From Rana temporaria (lineage: Eukaryota; Chordata; Amphibia; Anura; Ranidae): DNA of 64,000 nucleotides. The notes beneath the pieces are model-generated. The model was not told the origin of the DNA and ran no database searches. It saw only the letters and a list, made by a program, of their open reading frames with translations. Made by a program: the position numbers and the translations under genes. Position 1 is the first letter of the stretch. Each line of letters starts with the position of its first letter. Shown here in pieces: positions 20,791 through 31,652 of this stretch. Location of the stretch: contig NC_053489.1 of the NCBI RefSeq assembly GCF_905171775.1, forward strand, positions 147,585,642 through 147,649,641, given 5' to 3'.

Positions 20791-21232
20791 CAGTGCAACC
20801 ACGGATTGCGAGTAACGTGGTTAATGAGCGTTTCGCAATACGAGTACTGTATTTGAAAAAATCCTAACTCGGTTTGTGAGTGGTGTGCAGTACCGCGTTT
20901 GGCCTGAGGTGGGGGGCGCTAGAGCCGAACATAGCCGAACGGCGCCAATCACAGCCGATCAGTGCCGTTAGGAAATGCTCAAATAAGACACGGAAAGGCA
21001 CAAAAAAACTCAGTTCCCGAGGTGTCCTCAGGCCTTTCCGGTCATTTCCGAGGCTCTCCGGCACCCACCCACCTCTGCCTGCATGCGGTATTACATGCCA
21101 TTGAAGTCAATGCAGAACAAATTATTTTTGTTTCCATTGACTTCAATGTGGAAACTCGCTTTGATATGTGAGTACTTTGGATTACGAGTATTCTCCTGGA
21201 ACGGATTATGCTCGTGATCCGAGGTTCCACTG
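20791..21232. mobile_element. Pogo/Tigger-like MITE
   Basis: The left end CAGTGCAACCACGGATTGCG and the right end GATCCGAGGTTCCACTG are inverted. TA precedes the left end (20789-20790) and TG follows the right. The interior carries GAGTA/TACTC words and CATTGAAGTCAATG-type symmetry. At 442 bp it has no transposase. Superfamily assignment rests on the CAGTG...CACTG ends and the TA target. Confidence 0.72.
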
Positions 21233-21318
21233 TGGAATGTCATAGGAATGGAGTTTAATAGCAAAACGGTGCATCAACTGCATTGCTTAGAGTTCTGCCA
21301 AATTCTTTTTTTTTTTAA

Positions 21319-21780
21319 GTCAGCAGCTACAAATACTGCAGCTGCTGAATATTAGGACACTTACCTGTCCAGGGCACCCGCAATGCGCTCACCCGAACTG
21401 TCCCTCGGCTCCCGGGGTGCAGTTGCCGGCATCTTCAGTGAAGCCTTATAGCTTTACAGCCTGGTTCCCTACTGCAGTGAAGATCATTGTACCAGCAACG
21501 CTTTTAACTGTTATGAATGGCTATATCATGACAGCTGTGCGTCCTCACTAGTCCCTGCTGTCTTCTGGGACCTGTGTGTCTCCCAGAAGACAGTGGAGAG
21601 GACAGAGGAGGGGCCGGACATGTCGAAGATCGCAGCGGAATCTGCAACAATCTATCGCTGGAAGTGGGAGTAAATACCTGTATTAGACAGGTATCTGCTC
21701 CCCCTCCCCCCTGAAAGGTGCCAAATGTGACACCGGAAGGGGGGAGGAACCGGAAAAGTGGAAGTTAATTGAACTCTGCT
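21319..21780. mobile_element. TTAA-flanked MITE fragment, 5'-truncated
   Basis: It shares GTCAGCAGCTACAAA, CACTTACCTG and the GAACTC(T/C)GCTTTAA end with the fuller copy at 31653-32140. TTAA lies at 21315-21318 and 21781-21784. Its outer left arm (GGGGAGTTCC) is missing, and the 64-bp duplication interrupts it. Confidence 0.75.
21476..21539. repeat. 64-bp duplicated segment, inserted copy
   Basis: This exact copy of 20462-20525 sits in the middle of the TTAA repeat at 21319-21780, between ...CCTGGTTCCCTACTGC and CGTCCTCACTAGTCCC. It looks like templated filler. Confidence 0.95.
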
Positions 21781-21875
21781 TTAAAAAAAAAATACAAATG
21801 AAAGTGAAATAAAATGTAATATTAACAAGCAAACATGTCTTTAATGTTGTATGGCAAGCCCACTTTACTACCCAC

Positions 21876-22004
21876 CTCTTGAATTGCAGTGTTTTTTTCC
21901 ATTATTGATAAGGCAATAGCAGCACATTCCAGAGTTGATAGACAAGTGTTAGTAGGCTGAGTTCGAATGACATACTGACTTGATACAGTGGTTTTTAACT
22001 GCAC
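21876..22004 (-). CDS. dtwd2: dtwd2, penultimate coding exon
   Basis: This 129-base exon holds exactly 43 codons in phase 0 and reads VQLKTTVSSQYVIRTQ, then CLSTLECAAIALSIMEKN, ending IQE. The CLSTLE...A segment is the conserved C-terminal part of the DTW domain of DTWD2, the tRNA acp3U transferase. On the minus strand, TTTTTTCTCCTACAG precedes the exon (AG at 22005-22006) and GTGGGT follows it (donor at 21875-21870). The frame continues into 16981-17151. The upstream exon coding the DTW motif itself was not found within the window and presumably lies beyond 64000. Confidence 0.93.
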
Positions 22005-22772
22005 CTGTAGGAGAAAAAAGACAACAAGCCTTAGCCTAAGTACTTTCAGTGCTTTCTTGTGCCAGTTGGATAGATACAGTCACCTCTCAAGAACTACCAT
22101 AGCCCAAGCAATTAAATGTATTAAATCAAGGTTTCACAAAGGCCATTTTTACAGTATAACAGATATTGAGTTATTTGTTTCTGAAAAAGAAGACGGATAA
22201 AACTTCTAAAGATGTATAACTCTTCTCTACAATAGCTGAATCTAATTTAATTTAATGTAAGAAACTTTTTGCTCTACAATTGTTTTATTAAACATTCACA
22301 GTGCCAACAGAAATGCGGTACATTTTTATATCTCTACTAATTTCTGTCTTCTTTTTAATAAATGAAAAGGAGCCCAATATAATATTTAATCATAATCCCT
22401 ACAGAATGTGCTTCCAAGAGTGGCCAAATATCACTTTCAGTATAATACCATTAAAACAAGGATTAACCTCGATCGACCTGTTCTTCCTTGCAAGCAGTCA
22501 AGATATAAATATCAATCACATTTCATAAACATGTGTGAGGGCTAAAAACAATAACTTTTTTAGATTATCTTTTTTTATGCGCAATTCTACAAAGACAATG
22601 GATCCCCTTTCTCTCTATAAAGTTGTTTTTTTTTTTATGTACAGTGTTCGAAAGAGACTTCCTGCTTGGGTATTTTTATCAACTAACAGTTCAATAATTT
22701 AGAAATATTATTTACAGAAAGGACCAGTAAACCTAAGATAAAAAATACAGTCATATCATGTGTAGAACTATG
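22005..22772 (-). other. dtwd2 intron, apparently low in repeats
   Basis: Right upstream of the exon I see no transposon ends, only ordinary AT-rich intron. Confidence 0.5.

Positions 22773-22800
<28 letters not shown>
22773..22800. repeat. (AT)n microsatellite
   Basis: A run of about 14 AT units. It is the target into which the hAT element at 22801 inserted. Confidence 0.95.
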
Positions 22801-22803
<3 letters not shown>

Positions 22804-24072
22804 GGCTGTGGAAATTAACCATTAATTCCTTGATTAAGCGTTCATTTTTTTGATTGATCAAAATTCTTTTGATCGGTACTCACCTCTCCGCCGGCTTCCG
22901 GGTCTTCAGGGAGTTGCGTCGGAGATCCGGTGATGTCACGGACACCGGCGGGGCTTGCCGTGTCCATCTGAAGGGCTCCTTTGCTGTGCCTTTATATCTG
23001 CATGCTGGCGGGACCTTACTATCTGCCACACGCAAGGGCTGTTACACTTCCCTCTATAAACCTGGGAATCTTCAACCATCCACTGGGAGTTGTGATAGTT
23101 CCCTTCATGGGACATCTAAATGCCGATGAACTGATGTTAGCCCCTCCTCATCTGGATTCAGCAGTGGTATCGTTGTACATATTTTTATACCAGTATCATA
23201 CTTAGCTACATGTTTTCATGACTGCTTTTGCTACCGTTTGGTATTACTCGCACCATTGTTACTGTTTATGTAGCTACATCGATTTTATCTCCAGTGAAAT
23301 ATTTATTTTGTTACCTACTTGAAGAAAGTTTTAATGCTATTCCCATCGAGCGCTGCCTTTGTGTGTTTTTTGTATCCTGCTATCCATTTTTCCAGTTGTT
23401 GGTAGCTGCACTGGGAATCAGTCTGCATGGAGATCAGCTAAAAGTACTGTATTTATCGGCGTATACCACGCACTATTTTGCCCTGAAAATCAGGGCAAAA
23501 TCGTGGGTGCGCGGTATACGCCGATAGCCGCTTTCCCGCCACGAGTTTGAATACTGCGCCGGCATATACCGAGCGCAGTACACTCGTGTATCTTCGGGCA
23601 GTCTCGGCGCCTCTCGCACTGACGTCCTAAGCGTACAGGACGTCAGCGCGAGAGTTGCCGAGCCTGCCCGACAATACACGAGTGTACTGCGCTCGGTATA
23701 TGTCAGCGCAGTATTCAAACTCGGCGCGGGAAACGAGCCGGGAGGACACGAGGACGCCGCAGAAGGACGCCGGACCCGACGAAGAGGACACCCGAAGCCG
23801 CAGACGGACGCCGGACCCGACGAGGCCGCCGATGGACGCCGCGCAAGACACCAAAACTGTAAGTACAAAACATCTTTTTTCCACAGGAATTCGGGCAACT
23901 TTAGGGGTGCGCGCTATACAAGGGAGCGCGCTATACGCGGGAGCGCGCTATACCCCGATAAATACGGTAGTTGGATCTGTATGTGCGTTATAATTAATCG
24001 AAATTAGTCGATTAATCGATTAAAAATAAATCAATTAATCGAACACGAAAAATTTAATCAGTAACAGCCCTA
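22801..24072. mobile_element. hAT element (Ac-like ends) with a nested element
   Basis: The left end TAGGGCTGTGGAAATTAA and the right end AATCAGTAACAGCCCTA are inverted. ATATATAT flanks both sides (22793-22800, 24073-24080), an 8-bp duplication, although the target is itself (AT)n so this is weaker proof. Arms are rich in AATCGATTAA words. No transposase is seen. The middle (23445-23969) is a separate element. Confidence 0.82.
23445..23969. mobile_element. GC-rich MITE with ATTTATCGGCGTAT ends
   Basis: The left end TACTGTATTTATCGG and the right end CCGATAAATACGGTA are inverted. The arms contain further nested symmetry (GCCCTGAAAATCAGGGC, GAGCGCGCTATA). It is 525 bp and GC-rich against AT-rich hAT flanks. 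I could not define a target duplication, so the superfamily is open. A short piece of the same family is at about 46505-46560. Confidence 0.75.
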
Positions 24073-24080
24073 ATATATAT

Positions 24081-24469
24081 AAAAATATATATTGAAAATG
24101 TAAGAATGTATATGTAAATCGGGTTTAAATAGTAGTTATCAAAGACTTAAAGATTGGCAAACTGCTAAGAAAATAAATAATAAAAAAATAAAACATATAC
24201 ATTAGATGTTTTCTTCCAAATTACTAGCACTTCTGTCCATCTAACTTTGAAATCTACATAGCCCTGGCACACAGCAAAACCTTGTCTGACAGGGAAAAGT
24301 AGAACACCTGATTTAGAAACAACATGGAATCAAAGTAGGAAACATCCAAAGGGGGAAATAATGTAGAATGTTAAGGGAAGCTTTCTCAAGAAGGAGCATT
24401 TGTTTACTACCGCTTTAAGTGCTGTTTTGAAGGCAAAGGGGGTCCAACCTGGTACTAGGAAGGTATACC
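24081..24469 (-). other. dtwd2 intron, unassigned
   Basis: No features recognised. Confidence 0.4.
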
Positions 24470-24962
24470 TAACAAAGTGGCCGGCAAGTGTATAATGTAC
24501 ATTCACATCAGTCCCTGCCCTCAAGGAGCATGCAACCAACCTAATCGTTCTCTTAGTTCTTCGCAAGACCTCCTGCTCTCTAGCTCTCTCATCACTTTCT
24601 CCCACGCTCGCCTCCAGGACTTTTCCAGAGCCTCTCCAAAGCTATGGAACTCCTTACCCCAACCTGTCCATTTATGTCTTACTCTATTAGCTTTTAGACG
24701 ATCCCTGAAAACCCTTCTTTTCAGAGAAGCCTATCCTACCTACCCACAAATAACAACTGTATTTTCATCTTGTCCATCTGATCACCCCCACAGCTGCTAC
24801 CCTTTTTTTTCCCCACTTGACCCTCCCTTCTAGATTGTAAGCTGTAACAAGCAGGGCCCTCTGATTCCTCCTGTATTGAATTGTATTGTAATTGTACTGA
24901 CTTCCCTGATGTTGTAAAGCGCTGCGCAAAGCGCTAAATAAATCCTGTATAATAATAATAAT
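24470..24962 (+). mobile_element. L2/CR1-type LINE 3' end
   Basis: A frame reads LQDFSRASPKLWNSLPQPVH, then LTLLAFRRSLKTLLFREAY, the classic RT C-terminus of L2/CR1 LINEs. A 3' UTR follows with GCGCTGCGCAAAGCGCTAAA (a hairpin) and a TAATAATAATAA tail. The 5' part is truncated, as usual for LINE copies. Confidence 0.85.
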
Positions 24963-26205
24963 TGACTTTACCTATTTTTTACATTTAGTACTACAGTACT
25001 AACAGTCATTACATTTTATTTGAGATGTTATAGTTTTTTTTATAATCTGGCAGTAATTTTAGCTATAGAAATTTACATTAATATCGTTATAATTCTGTCT
25101 CACACTGGGTCGTGACTAATTCGGCTCAGTTCATAAGACGTAAGGCAGTCAAGCTCAGTTCTCCATTCAGATCATGGTTACAGCACCACAGTAAATAAAC
25201 AAAGCTGTTTCCTTGCATCATCGCCATGTCACAGAGGGCGCACTGGTAATAGGATTAATATAAACACAGTTCGAAATTCACTGGCACAAATAACCAAAGG
25301 AGTAAATAAGCTTAGTCTATAAGGAAATATTATAACAATGGATGGCCTTCTGACCATCTGATTTTTCTTTGAACTTCTCATGATTCATCTCATTATGTAT
25401 ATTTTATCTTGCCTTAAAACCATGCCCTGATGTATTTTCTTAATCCGTTTTTAGTTCTGTAGGCTGCCTTGTGTCTTCCCTGTGGAGATACTGAGTGCTT
25501 GGCTTCCAGTGACTCAGTGGGCAATAGATTACACTTCTGCTTATAGTCATTGTTTAAATATGGAAGAAGTTTATTCCGATAGGGCTGTCAGTGGTGCCAA
25601 AGTCATATTATGCAGTAGCAGAAAATATAGAATATAAAAAAACACCAAGTAGAAAAGAACATTTTAACAGAAAAAAGTGGCACATGAAAAAATACTCTGT
25701 AATAAAATCATATCATTAAATTACAGAGTGTTACGTGGTTATGAAAGCTTTCATTCAATATTTGATATTGTCATTATAGGGTGTAATTTCTTCACTACCT
25801 GAACTGGTCAGCTATGGTGCACACAGCTATAAAGACTAACAGAATGCATTGCTTTCAAAGATACAGATAGACTTACAGTATACTAGGCATGTTTATAATT
25901 ATATTGTAAATGTTTTAAAGAGCCACATAGGTCAACAAGAAAAAGAGTTTCGAATTTACAGCCTGTAAAATGACAGGTGCATTATTGAAACAGTATGGCT
26001 GATCCTAGGGTTAGAATAGATGACCTTGGGTCTTTGAATGTAAAAACATGAGTATTAAGCAGAATAGATGTGTCCTCTAAATATTTCTGTAGACTGTTTA
26101 TGGGAATGGTACAGTGATCCTATGGTTAGAATCAAACCAGTGGTCCTAAAACAACAGCAACTAACACTTCAGATAGAAGAGCAGACACAACAAGGTGCCA
26201 GCACA
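24963..26205 (-). other. dtwd2 intron, unassigned
   Basis: I recognise no repeat ends or exons in these 1.2 kb. Confidence 0.4.
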
Positions 26206-26207
26206 TA

Positions 26208-28089
26208 CACTATATTACCAAAAGTATTAGCAGACCTGCCTTTACATGCACATGAACTTTAACCACTTAAGGACCGCCTCCTGCACATATACGTCGTCAG
26301 AATGGCACGGCTGGGCACATGTACGTACAGGTACGTCCTGTACTAGTACCCAGCCGTGGGTCGTGGGCGCGGTCCCGCGACCCGGTCCGAAGCTCCGGGA
26401 CCGCGGGTCCCACGGACCCGATCGCCGCTGGAGTGCGGCGATCGGTCCCCGGAGCTGAAGAACGGGGAGAGCCGTGTGTAAACACGGCTTCCCCGTTATT
26501 CACCGTGGCGGCTGCATCGTTCGTGTGATCCCTTTTATGGGGAGACACGATCGATGACGTCAGACCTACAGCCACACCCCCCTACAGTTGTAAACACACA
26601 CTAGGTTAAACGAAACTCCTTCAGCGCCCCCTGTGGTTAACTCCCAAACTGCAACTGTCATTTTCACAATAAACAATGCAATTTAAATGCATTTTTTGCT
26701 GTGAAAATGACAATGGTCCCAAAAATGTGTCAAAATTGTCCGAAGTGTCTGCCATAATGTCGCAGTCACGAAAAAAATCGCTGATCGCCGCTATAAGTAG
26801 TAAAAAAAAAAAAAAATTATAAAAATGCAATAAAACTATCCCCTATTTTGTAAACGCTATAAATTTTGCGCAAACCAACCGATAAACGCTTATTGCGATT
26901 TTTTTTTACCAAAAATAGGTAGAAGAATACGTATCGGCCTAAACTGAGGAAAAATGTTTTTTTATATATTTTGGGGGATATTTATTATAGCAAAAAGTAA
27001 AAAATATTTCATTTTTTTCAAAATTGTCGCTCTATTTTTGTTTATAGCGCAAAAAATAAAAACCGCAGAGGTGATCAAATACCACCAAAAGAAAGCTCTA
27101 TTTGTGGGAAAAAAGGACGCCAATTTTGTTTGGGAGCCACATCGCACGACCGCGCAATTGTCTGTTAAAGCGACGCAGTGCCGAATTGTAAAAACCCCTT
27201 GGGTCATTTAGTAGCATATTGGTCCGGTCCTTAAGTGGTTAATGGCATTTTAGTCTTAGTCCGTAGGGTTCAATATTGAGTTGGCCCACCCTGCAGCTAT
27301 AATAGCTTCAACTCTTCTGGTAAGGCCAACCACAAGGTTTAGAAATGTGTATGGGAATGTTTGACCATTCTTCCAAAAGCGCATTTGTGAGGTCAGGCAC
27401 TGATGAGGGCCTGGCTTGCAGTCTCTTCTAATTAATGCCAAAGGTGTTTTATCAGGTTGAGGTCAGGACTCTGTGCAAGGCAGTGAAGTTCCTCTACCCC
27501 AAACTCATCCATGTCTTTATGGACCTTGCATTGTGCATTGGTCCAAATCATTTGGTGGAGGGGGGATTATGGTGTGGGGTTGTTTTTAGGAGGTTTGGCC
27601 CCTTAGTTCCAGTGAAGGGAACTCTTAAGGCGCCAGCATACCAAGACATTTTGGACAATTTCATGCTCTCAACTTTGTGGGAACAGTTTGAGGATGACTC
27701 CTTCTTGTTCCAACATGACTGTGCACCAAGCAAAGTCCATAAAGACATGATTGAACGAGTTTGCGGTGGAGGAACTTAACTGGCCTGCCCAGAGTCCTGG
27801 CCTCAACCTGATATAATGCCTCTGAGATGAATAAAAGCGGAGACTGCGAGAAAGGGCTTCTCGTCCACATCAGTGCCTGACCTCACAAATGTGCTTCTGG
27901 AAAAATGGTCAAACATTCCCATAGACAAACTCCTAAACCTTGTGGACATCCTTCCCAGAAGATTTGAAGCTGTAAAAGCTGCAAAGGGTGGGCCAACTCA
28001 CTATTGTACCCTATGGACTAAGACAGGGATGCCATTAAAGTGTATGTGCGTGTAAAGGCAGGCATCCCAATACTTTTGGTATTATAGTG
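26208..28089 (+). mobile_element. Tc1 deletion derivative (copy B), split by a TTAA element
   Basis: It is the sister of 17859-18722, with the same CACTATATTACCAAAAGTAT end (TA at 26206-26207) and TTGGTATTATAGTG at the right. The right flank is TG, so that TA has mutated. Remnant transposase words include WCGVVFRRFG and LWEQFEDDSFLFQHDCAPSK (second catalytic Asp region) near 27560-27740. The TTAA element at 26263-27238 interrupts it 55 bp from the left end. Confidence 0.88.
26263..27238 (+). mobile_element. TTAA-target element P1 (976 bp, piggyBac/Kolobok-like)
   Basis: The ends CCACTTAAGGACCG and GGTCCTTAAGTGG are inverted, flanked by TTAA at 26259-26262 and 27239-27242. The host Tc1 copy A has the uninterrupted site ACTTTAATGGC, confirming a TTAA duplication. 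The interior has a GC-rich part, a CATTTTCAC/GTGAAAATG hairpin (26640-26715) and a conserved AT-rich part ending TTGGGAGCCACATCGCACGA. No transposase. A nearly matching copy in inverse orientation is at 38437-39430. Confidence 0.9.
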
Positions 28090-28654
28090 TGAATGTAGGA
28101 GTTTTAAGGAAACAAGAAAAATGGTGCTGCACTTACTGTATCAAAATGGTCATCATATAGTTATCATACAACAGTGCAATACTACAGGATATGCAAAATG
28201 AAAGTGCGTCATGCTTTCCAAATGAGTGCATCCAAGTGACTCTAATTAGTTGCTGTACAGACTGACTATAAAGTGCCCTTTTAATAATATTATCCATACA
28301 CAATATACATACAAAGATGTAACAAATACTACAGTATATATACAGTATCTCCCAAAAGTGAGTACACCCCTCACATTTTTGTAAATATTTTATTATATTT
28401 TTTCATGTGACAACACTGAAGAAATTACACTTTGCTACAATTTAAATTAGTAAAAGTACGACTTGTAAAACAGTGTAAATTTGCTGTCCCCTCAAAATAA
28501 CTCAACACAAAAGTGAGTACACCCCTAAGTGAAAATGTCCAAATTGGGCCAAATTAGAAATTTTCACTTCCCGGAGTCATGTGACTCATTAGTATTACAA
28601 GGTCTAAGGTGTGAATGAAGAGCAGGTGTGTTAAATTTGGTGTTATTTCTCTCA

Positions 28655-29143
28655 GGCCATGTACACACGGCCGGGAATCCGGTCAGGAAAAAAAACGTTG
28701 GTTTTCCTGATGGGATTCCTGGCAAGCTTGCCGTGCATACAGACGGCCATTCAAAAGAACCACCATTCTTTTGAATTGCAAGAACGTGGTGACATCATCG
28801 ACTACGACAAGCCGGCGCTCGTCACATTCGATGCCGTCGCCGCCATCTTGCTACACCCCACACTAAACTAGTATGCCACCGCGCATGCGTCGAACTCTTA
28901 TCGATCATGCGCGGGTTTACCTGGAACAGGTAAGCATACAGACGGACGTTTTTCTTGGCAGGAAACACTGCTGGGAAACCCAATGAGAAAATAGAGAGCA
29001 AGGTTCTCCATTTTCCCCGTCTGGATTTTCGGCTGCTTTCCTGATGGGAAAACTGATAGGGAGCATACACACGGCCGGGATTCCCGGCCAAATGCTCTCC
29101 TGGCAGTTTTCCTGCCGGGAAAACAGGTAGTGTGTACGAGGCT
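28655..29143. mobile_element. MITE M1, GTACACACG family (489 bp)
   Basis: The ends GGCCATGTACACACGGCC and GTGTGTACGAGGCT are inverted, and TCA is repeated at 28652-28654 and 29144-29146. The interior is rich in CCGGGAA/TTCCCGG symmetry. The 3-bp TNA duplication suggests PIF/Harbinger, but there is no transposase. Confidence 0.8.
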
Positions 29144-29176
29144 TCACTCTCTCATACTGGTCACTAGAAGTTCAAC

Positions 29177-29940
29177 GTGGCACCTCATAGCAAAGAACTC
29201 TCTGAGGATCTGAAAAAAAGAATTGTTTCTCTACATAAAGATTGCCTAGGCTATAATAAGATTGCCAAGACCCTGAGGCCTCGTACACACGGCCGAGGAA
29301 CTCGACGTGCCAAACACATCGAGTTCCTCGGCGAGTTCAGGGATGAATTCGGCTCTGACCGAGTTTCTCGCTGAATTCTGCTGAGAAACTCTGTCGTGTG
29401 TACGAGGCCTCAAACTGAGCTGCAGCATGGTGGCCAAGACTCTACAGTGGTTTAACAGCAGAGGTTCCACTCAGAACAAGCCTCGCCATGGTCGACCAAA
29501 GAAGTTGCGTGTACATGCTCAGTATCATATCCAGAGGCTGTCTTTGGGAAATAGACGTACGAGTGATGCCAGCATTGCTGCAGAGGTTGAAGGGGTTGGG
29601 GATCAGCCTGTCAGTGCTCAGACCATACACCGCACACTGCATCAAATTGGTCTGCATGGCTGTCGTCCCAGAAGGAAGCCTCTTTTAAAGATGATGCACA
29701 AGAAAGCCTACAAACAGTTTGCTGAAGACAAGCAGACGAAGGACACGAATTACTGGAACCATGTCCTGAGGTCTGATGAGACCAAAATAAACGTATTACT
29801 CTAAAATCCACCAGCTTTGTGATGTCATCATGGAGGAATGGAAGAGGACTCCAGTGGCAACATGTAAAGCTCTGGTGAACACCATGCCCAAGAGGGTTAA
29901 GACGCGGCTGGAAAATAATGGTGGCCACTCAAAATATTGA
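29177..29940 (+). pseudogene. Tc1 transposase relic (copy C)
   Basis: It starts MAPHSKELSEDLKKRIVSLH at 29177. It is interrupted by MITE M2 after KIAKTL, and continues at about 29413-29800 through the second helix-turn-helix (RRTSDASIAAEV) to DETKIN, which holds the first catalytic Asp. It then jumps directly to HQLCDVIMEEWKRTP near 29815, so the DNDPKH and final acidic segment are deleted. The end is GGHSKY near 29938. It is non-functional. Confidence 0.88.
29277..29409. mobile_element. MITE M2, GTACACACG family (133 bp)
   Basis: It is almost entirely palindromic: GGCCTCGTACACACG opposite CGTGTGTACGAGGCC. It interrupts the Tc1 transposase between AAGACCCTGA and AACTGAGC. The flanks TGA (29274-29276) and TCA (29410-29412) are probably a 3-bp TNA duplication with one change. 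Confidence 0.85.
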
Positions 29941-30002
29941 CACTTTGGGCCCAATTTGGACATTTTCACTTAGGGATGTACTCACTTTTGTGAGATACTG
30001 TA

Positions 30003-30725
30003 TTTGCGTATCTCCCTTTGTGCTCCTAAAGCATACATTTTACACAGCATATCTCAGCTCTAGAAGGCAGGGAGCTGATGCCACACACTGCACAGCATAG
30101 AGCATTGAGTTGAGTTTTATCTGAGACCTAAGTGAAGGGAATGAACACACCCTCCTCTACACAGTCTTATAGGGAAACATGCATAGCTGAGGCTGTCAAT
30201 GACCTGCTGTATACTGGGGGGCATCCCCTGGGTTTCTGTCGTGTCGGCATAGCAACTACACCAAGTGCTTTAGATCGAAGCTAGTACACACTATAGAGGG
30301 ATATGCTTTGTTAATTTTTAATTTCAGAGGTTTAGAACCACTTTAAAGAGAAACTGGATTCTGGCAGTCATGCCCAAAAAAAGGGAAAACAAATTAGTTA
30401 TGGGCAACAGCTGCAGGGAGACCACGTATAATATTAGTAAATAATTCCTTGCCCTCTAAAGGACTAGTCACCAATATTAGCTGTGGGCACCCTGCAGCTC
30501 ATCTTTTCCCCAATACGCACTTACCATGCTGTGTTTACACTGTGTCTGTGTAGAGAGGACCATCTTGACGGAGACAGGGTTTTGCTTTCTTATGCTAGAG
30601 CTTCCAGCAAGGAGAATGGTGACATTAAACCTCACCTCAGATCTCCTGAGACAGAAAGTCAGAAGCCGTAGTTTTAAATGTCACACTGCAAATATACAGC
30701 TATGGTGCTATAGGTACATCAGTGC
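30003..30725 (-). other. dtwd2 intron, unassigned
   Basis: No exon or transposon ends recognised. Confidence 0.4.
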
Positions 30726-30729
30726 TTAA

Positions 30730-31648
30730 CCACTTCCCGCCGGCCAGACGATTTTTTACGGCCGCAATGTGGATGTTAATTGCCGGGAGGCCGTCTATAT
30801 ACGGCCTCCAGCCACTGGGGGGCATGCAAACGCCGCCGGCGGCACGCGCGCACGCCGCGTCACTCAGGTTCTGATGCCCGTGCCTAGCGGCCGCGATGTC
30901 CGCCAGGCACCCGCGATCGGCAGTAACAGAGACAGGGACATGGCTCTCTGTGTGTAAACACAGAGATCCATGTCCTGTCAGGTAGAGGAGACCGATGGTG
31001 TGTCCCTTGTATATAGGGCTAACCAAACACTATGCACACATTAACCCCTTCCTCGCCCCCTAGTGTTAACCCCTTCTCTGCCAGTCACATTTATACAGTA
31101 ATTCAGTGCATATTTATATTATTGTTTGCTGTATAAATGTGAATGGTCCCAAAAATTTGTCAAAAGTGTTCGATGTGTCCGCCTTAATATCACAGTTGAG
31201 ACAAAAATCGCAGATTGCCGCCATTACTAGTAAAAAAAAAAATTATAAAAAAAAAATGTCATAATTCTATCCCCTATTTTGCAGGCGCTATAACTTTTGC
31301 GCAAACCAATTTTTTTACCAAAAATATGTAGAAGAATACGTATCGGCCTAAACTGAGAAAATAATTTTTAATTTATTTTTAATTGGATATTTATTATAGC
31401 AAAAAGTAAAGAAATTCTTTTTTTTTTTTTCAAAATTGTCACTTTATTTTTGTTTATATCGCAAAAAATAAAAACCGCAGGTGATCAAATACCACCAAAA
31501 GAAAACTATTTGTGGGAAAAAAAGGATGTCAATTTTGTTTGGGAGCCACATCGCACAACCGCGCAATTGTCATTGAAAATGTGACAGTGCTGAAAGCTGA
31601 AATTTCGCCTGGGCAGGAAGGGGGTATATGTGCCCAGTAAGCAAGTGG
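30730..31648 (+). mobile_element. TTAA-target element P5 (919 bp)
   Basis: The ends CCACTTCCCGCCGGCC and GCAAGTGG are flanked by TTAA at 30726-30729 and 31649-31652. It has the same orientation and interior as P1, including GAAGAATACGTATCGGCCTA and TTGGGAGCCACATCGCAC. Confidence 0.88.
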
Positions 31649-31652
31649 TTAA

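Larger units (their letters stand above)
28343..30000 (+). mobile_element. Tc1 element (copy C) carrying two nested MITEs
   Basis: The ends CAGTATCTCCCAAAAGTGAG and CACTTTTGTGAGATACTG are flanked by TA (28341-28342, 30001-30002). AAAAGTGAGTACACCCCT occurs at the outer end and again near 28510, so this is an IR/DR element. Removing the MITEs at 28655-29143 and 29277-29409 leaves about 1.04 kb; the transposase centre is deleted. Related copies are at 53519-54682 and 57077-58649. Confidence 0.92.

Noticed and set aside
23473..23993. GC-rich frames of 85-141 codons on both strands
   Set aside because: They lie inside the GC-rich MITE, whose CpG-rich palindromic arms lack stops by composition.
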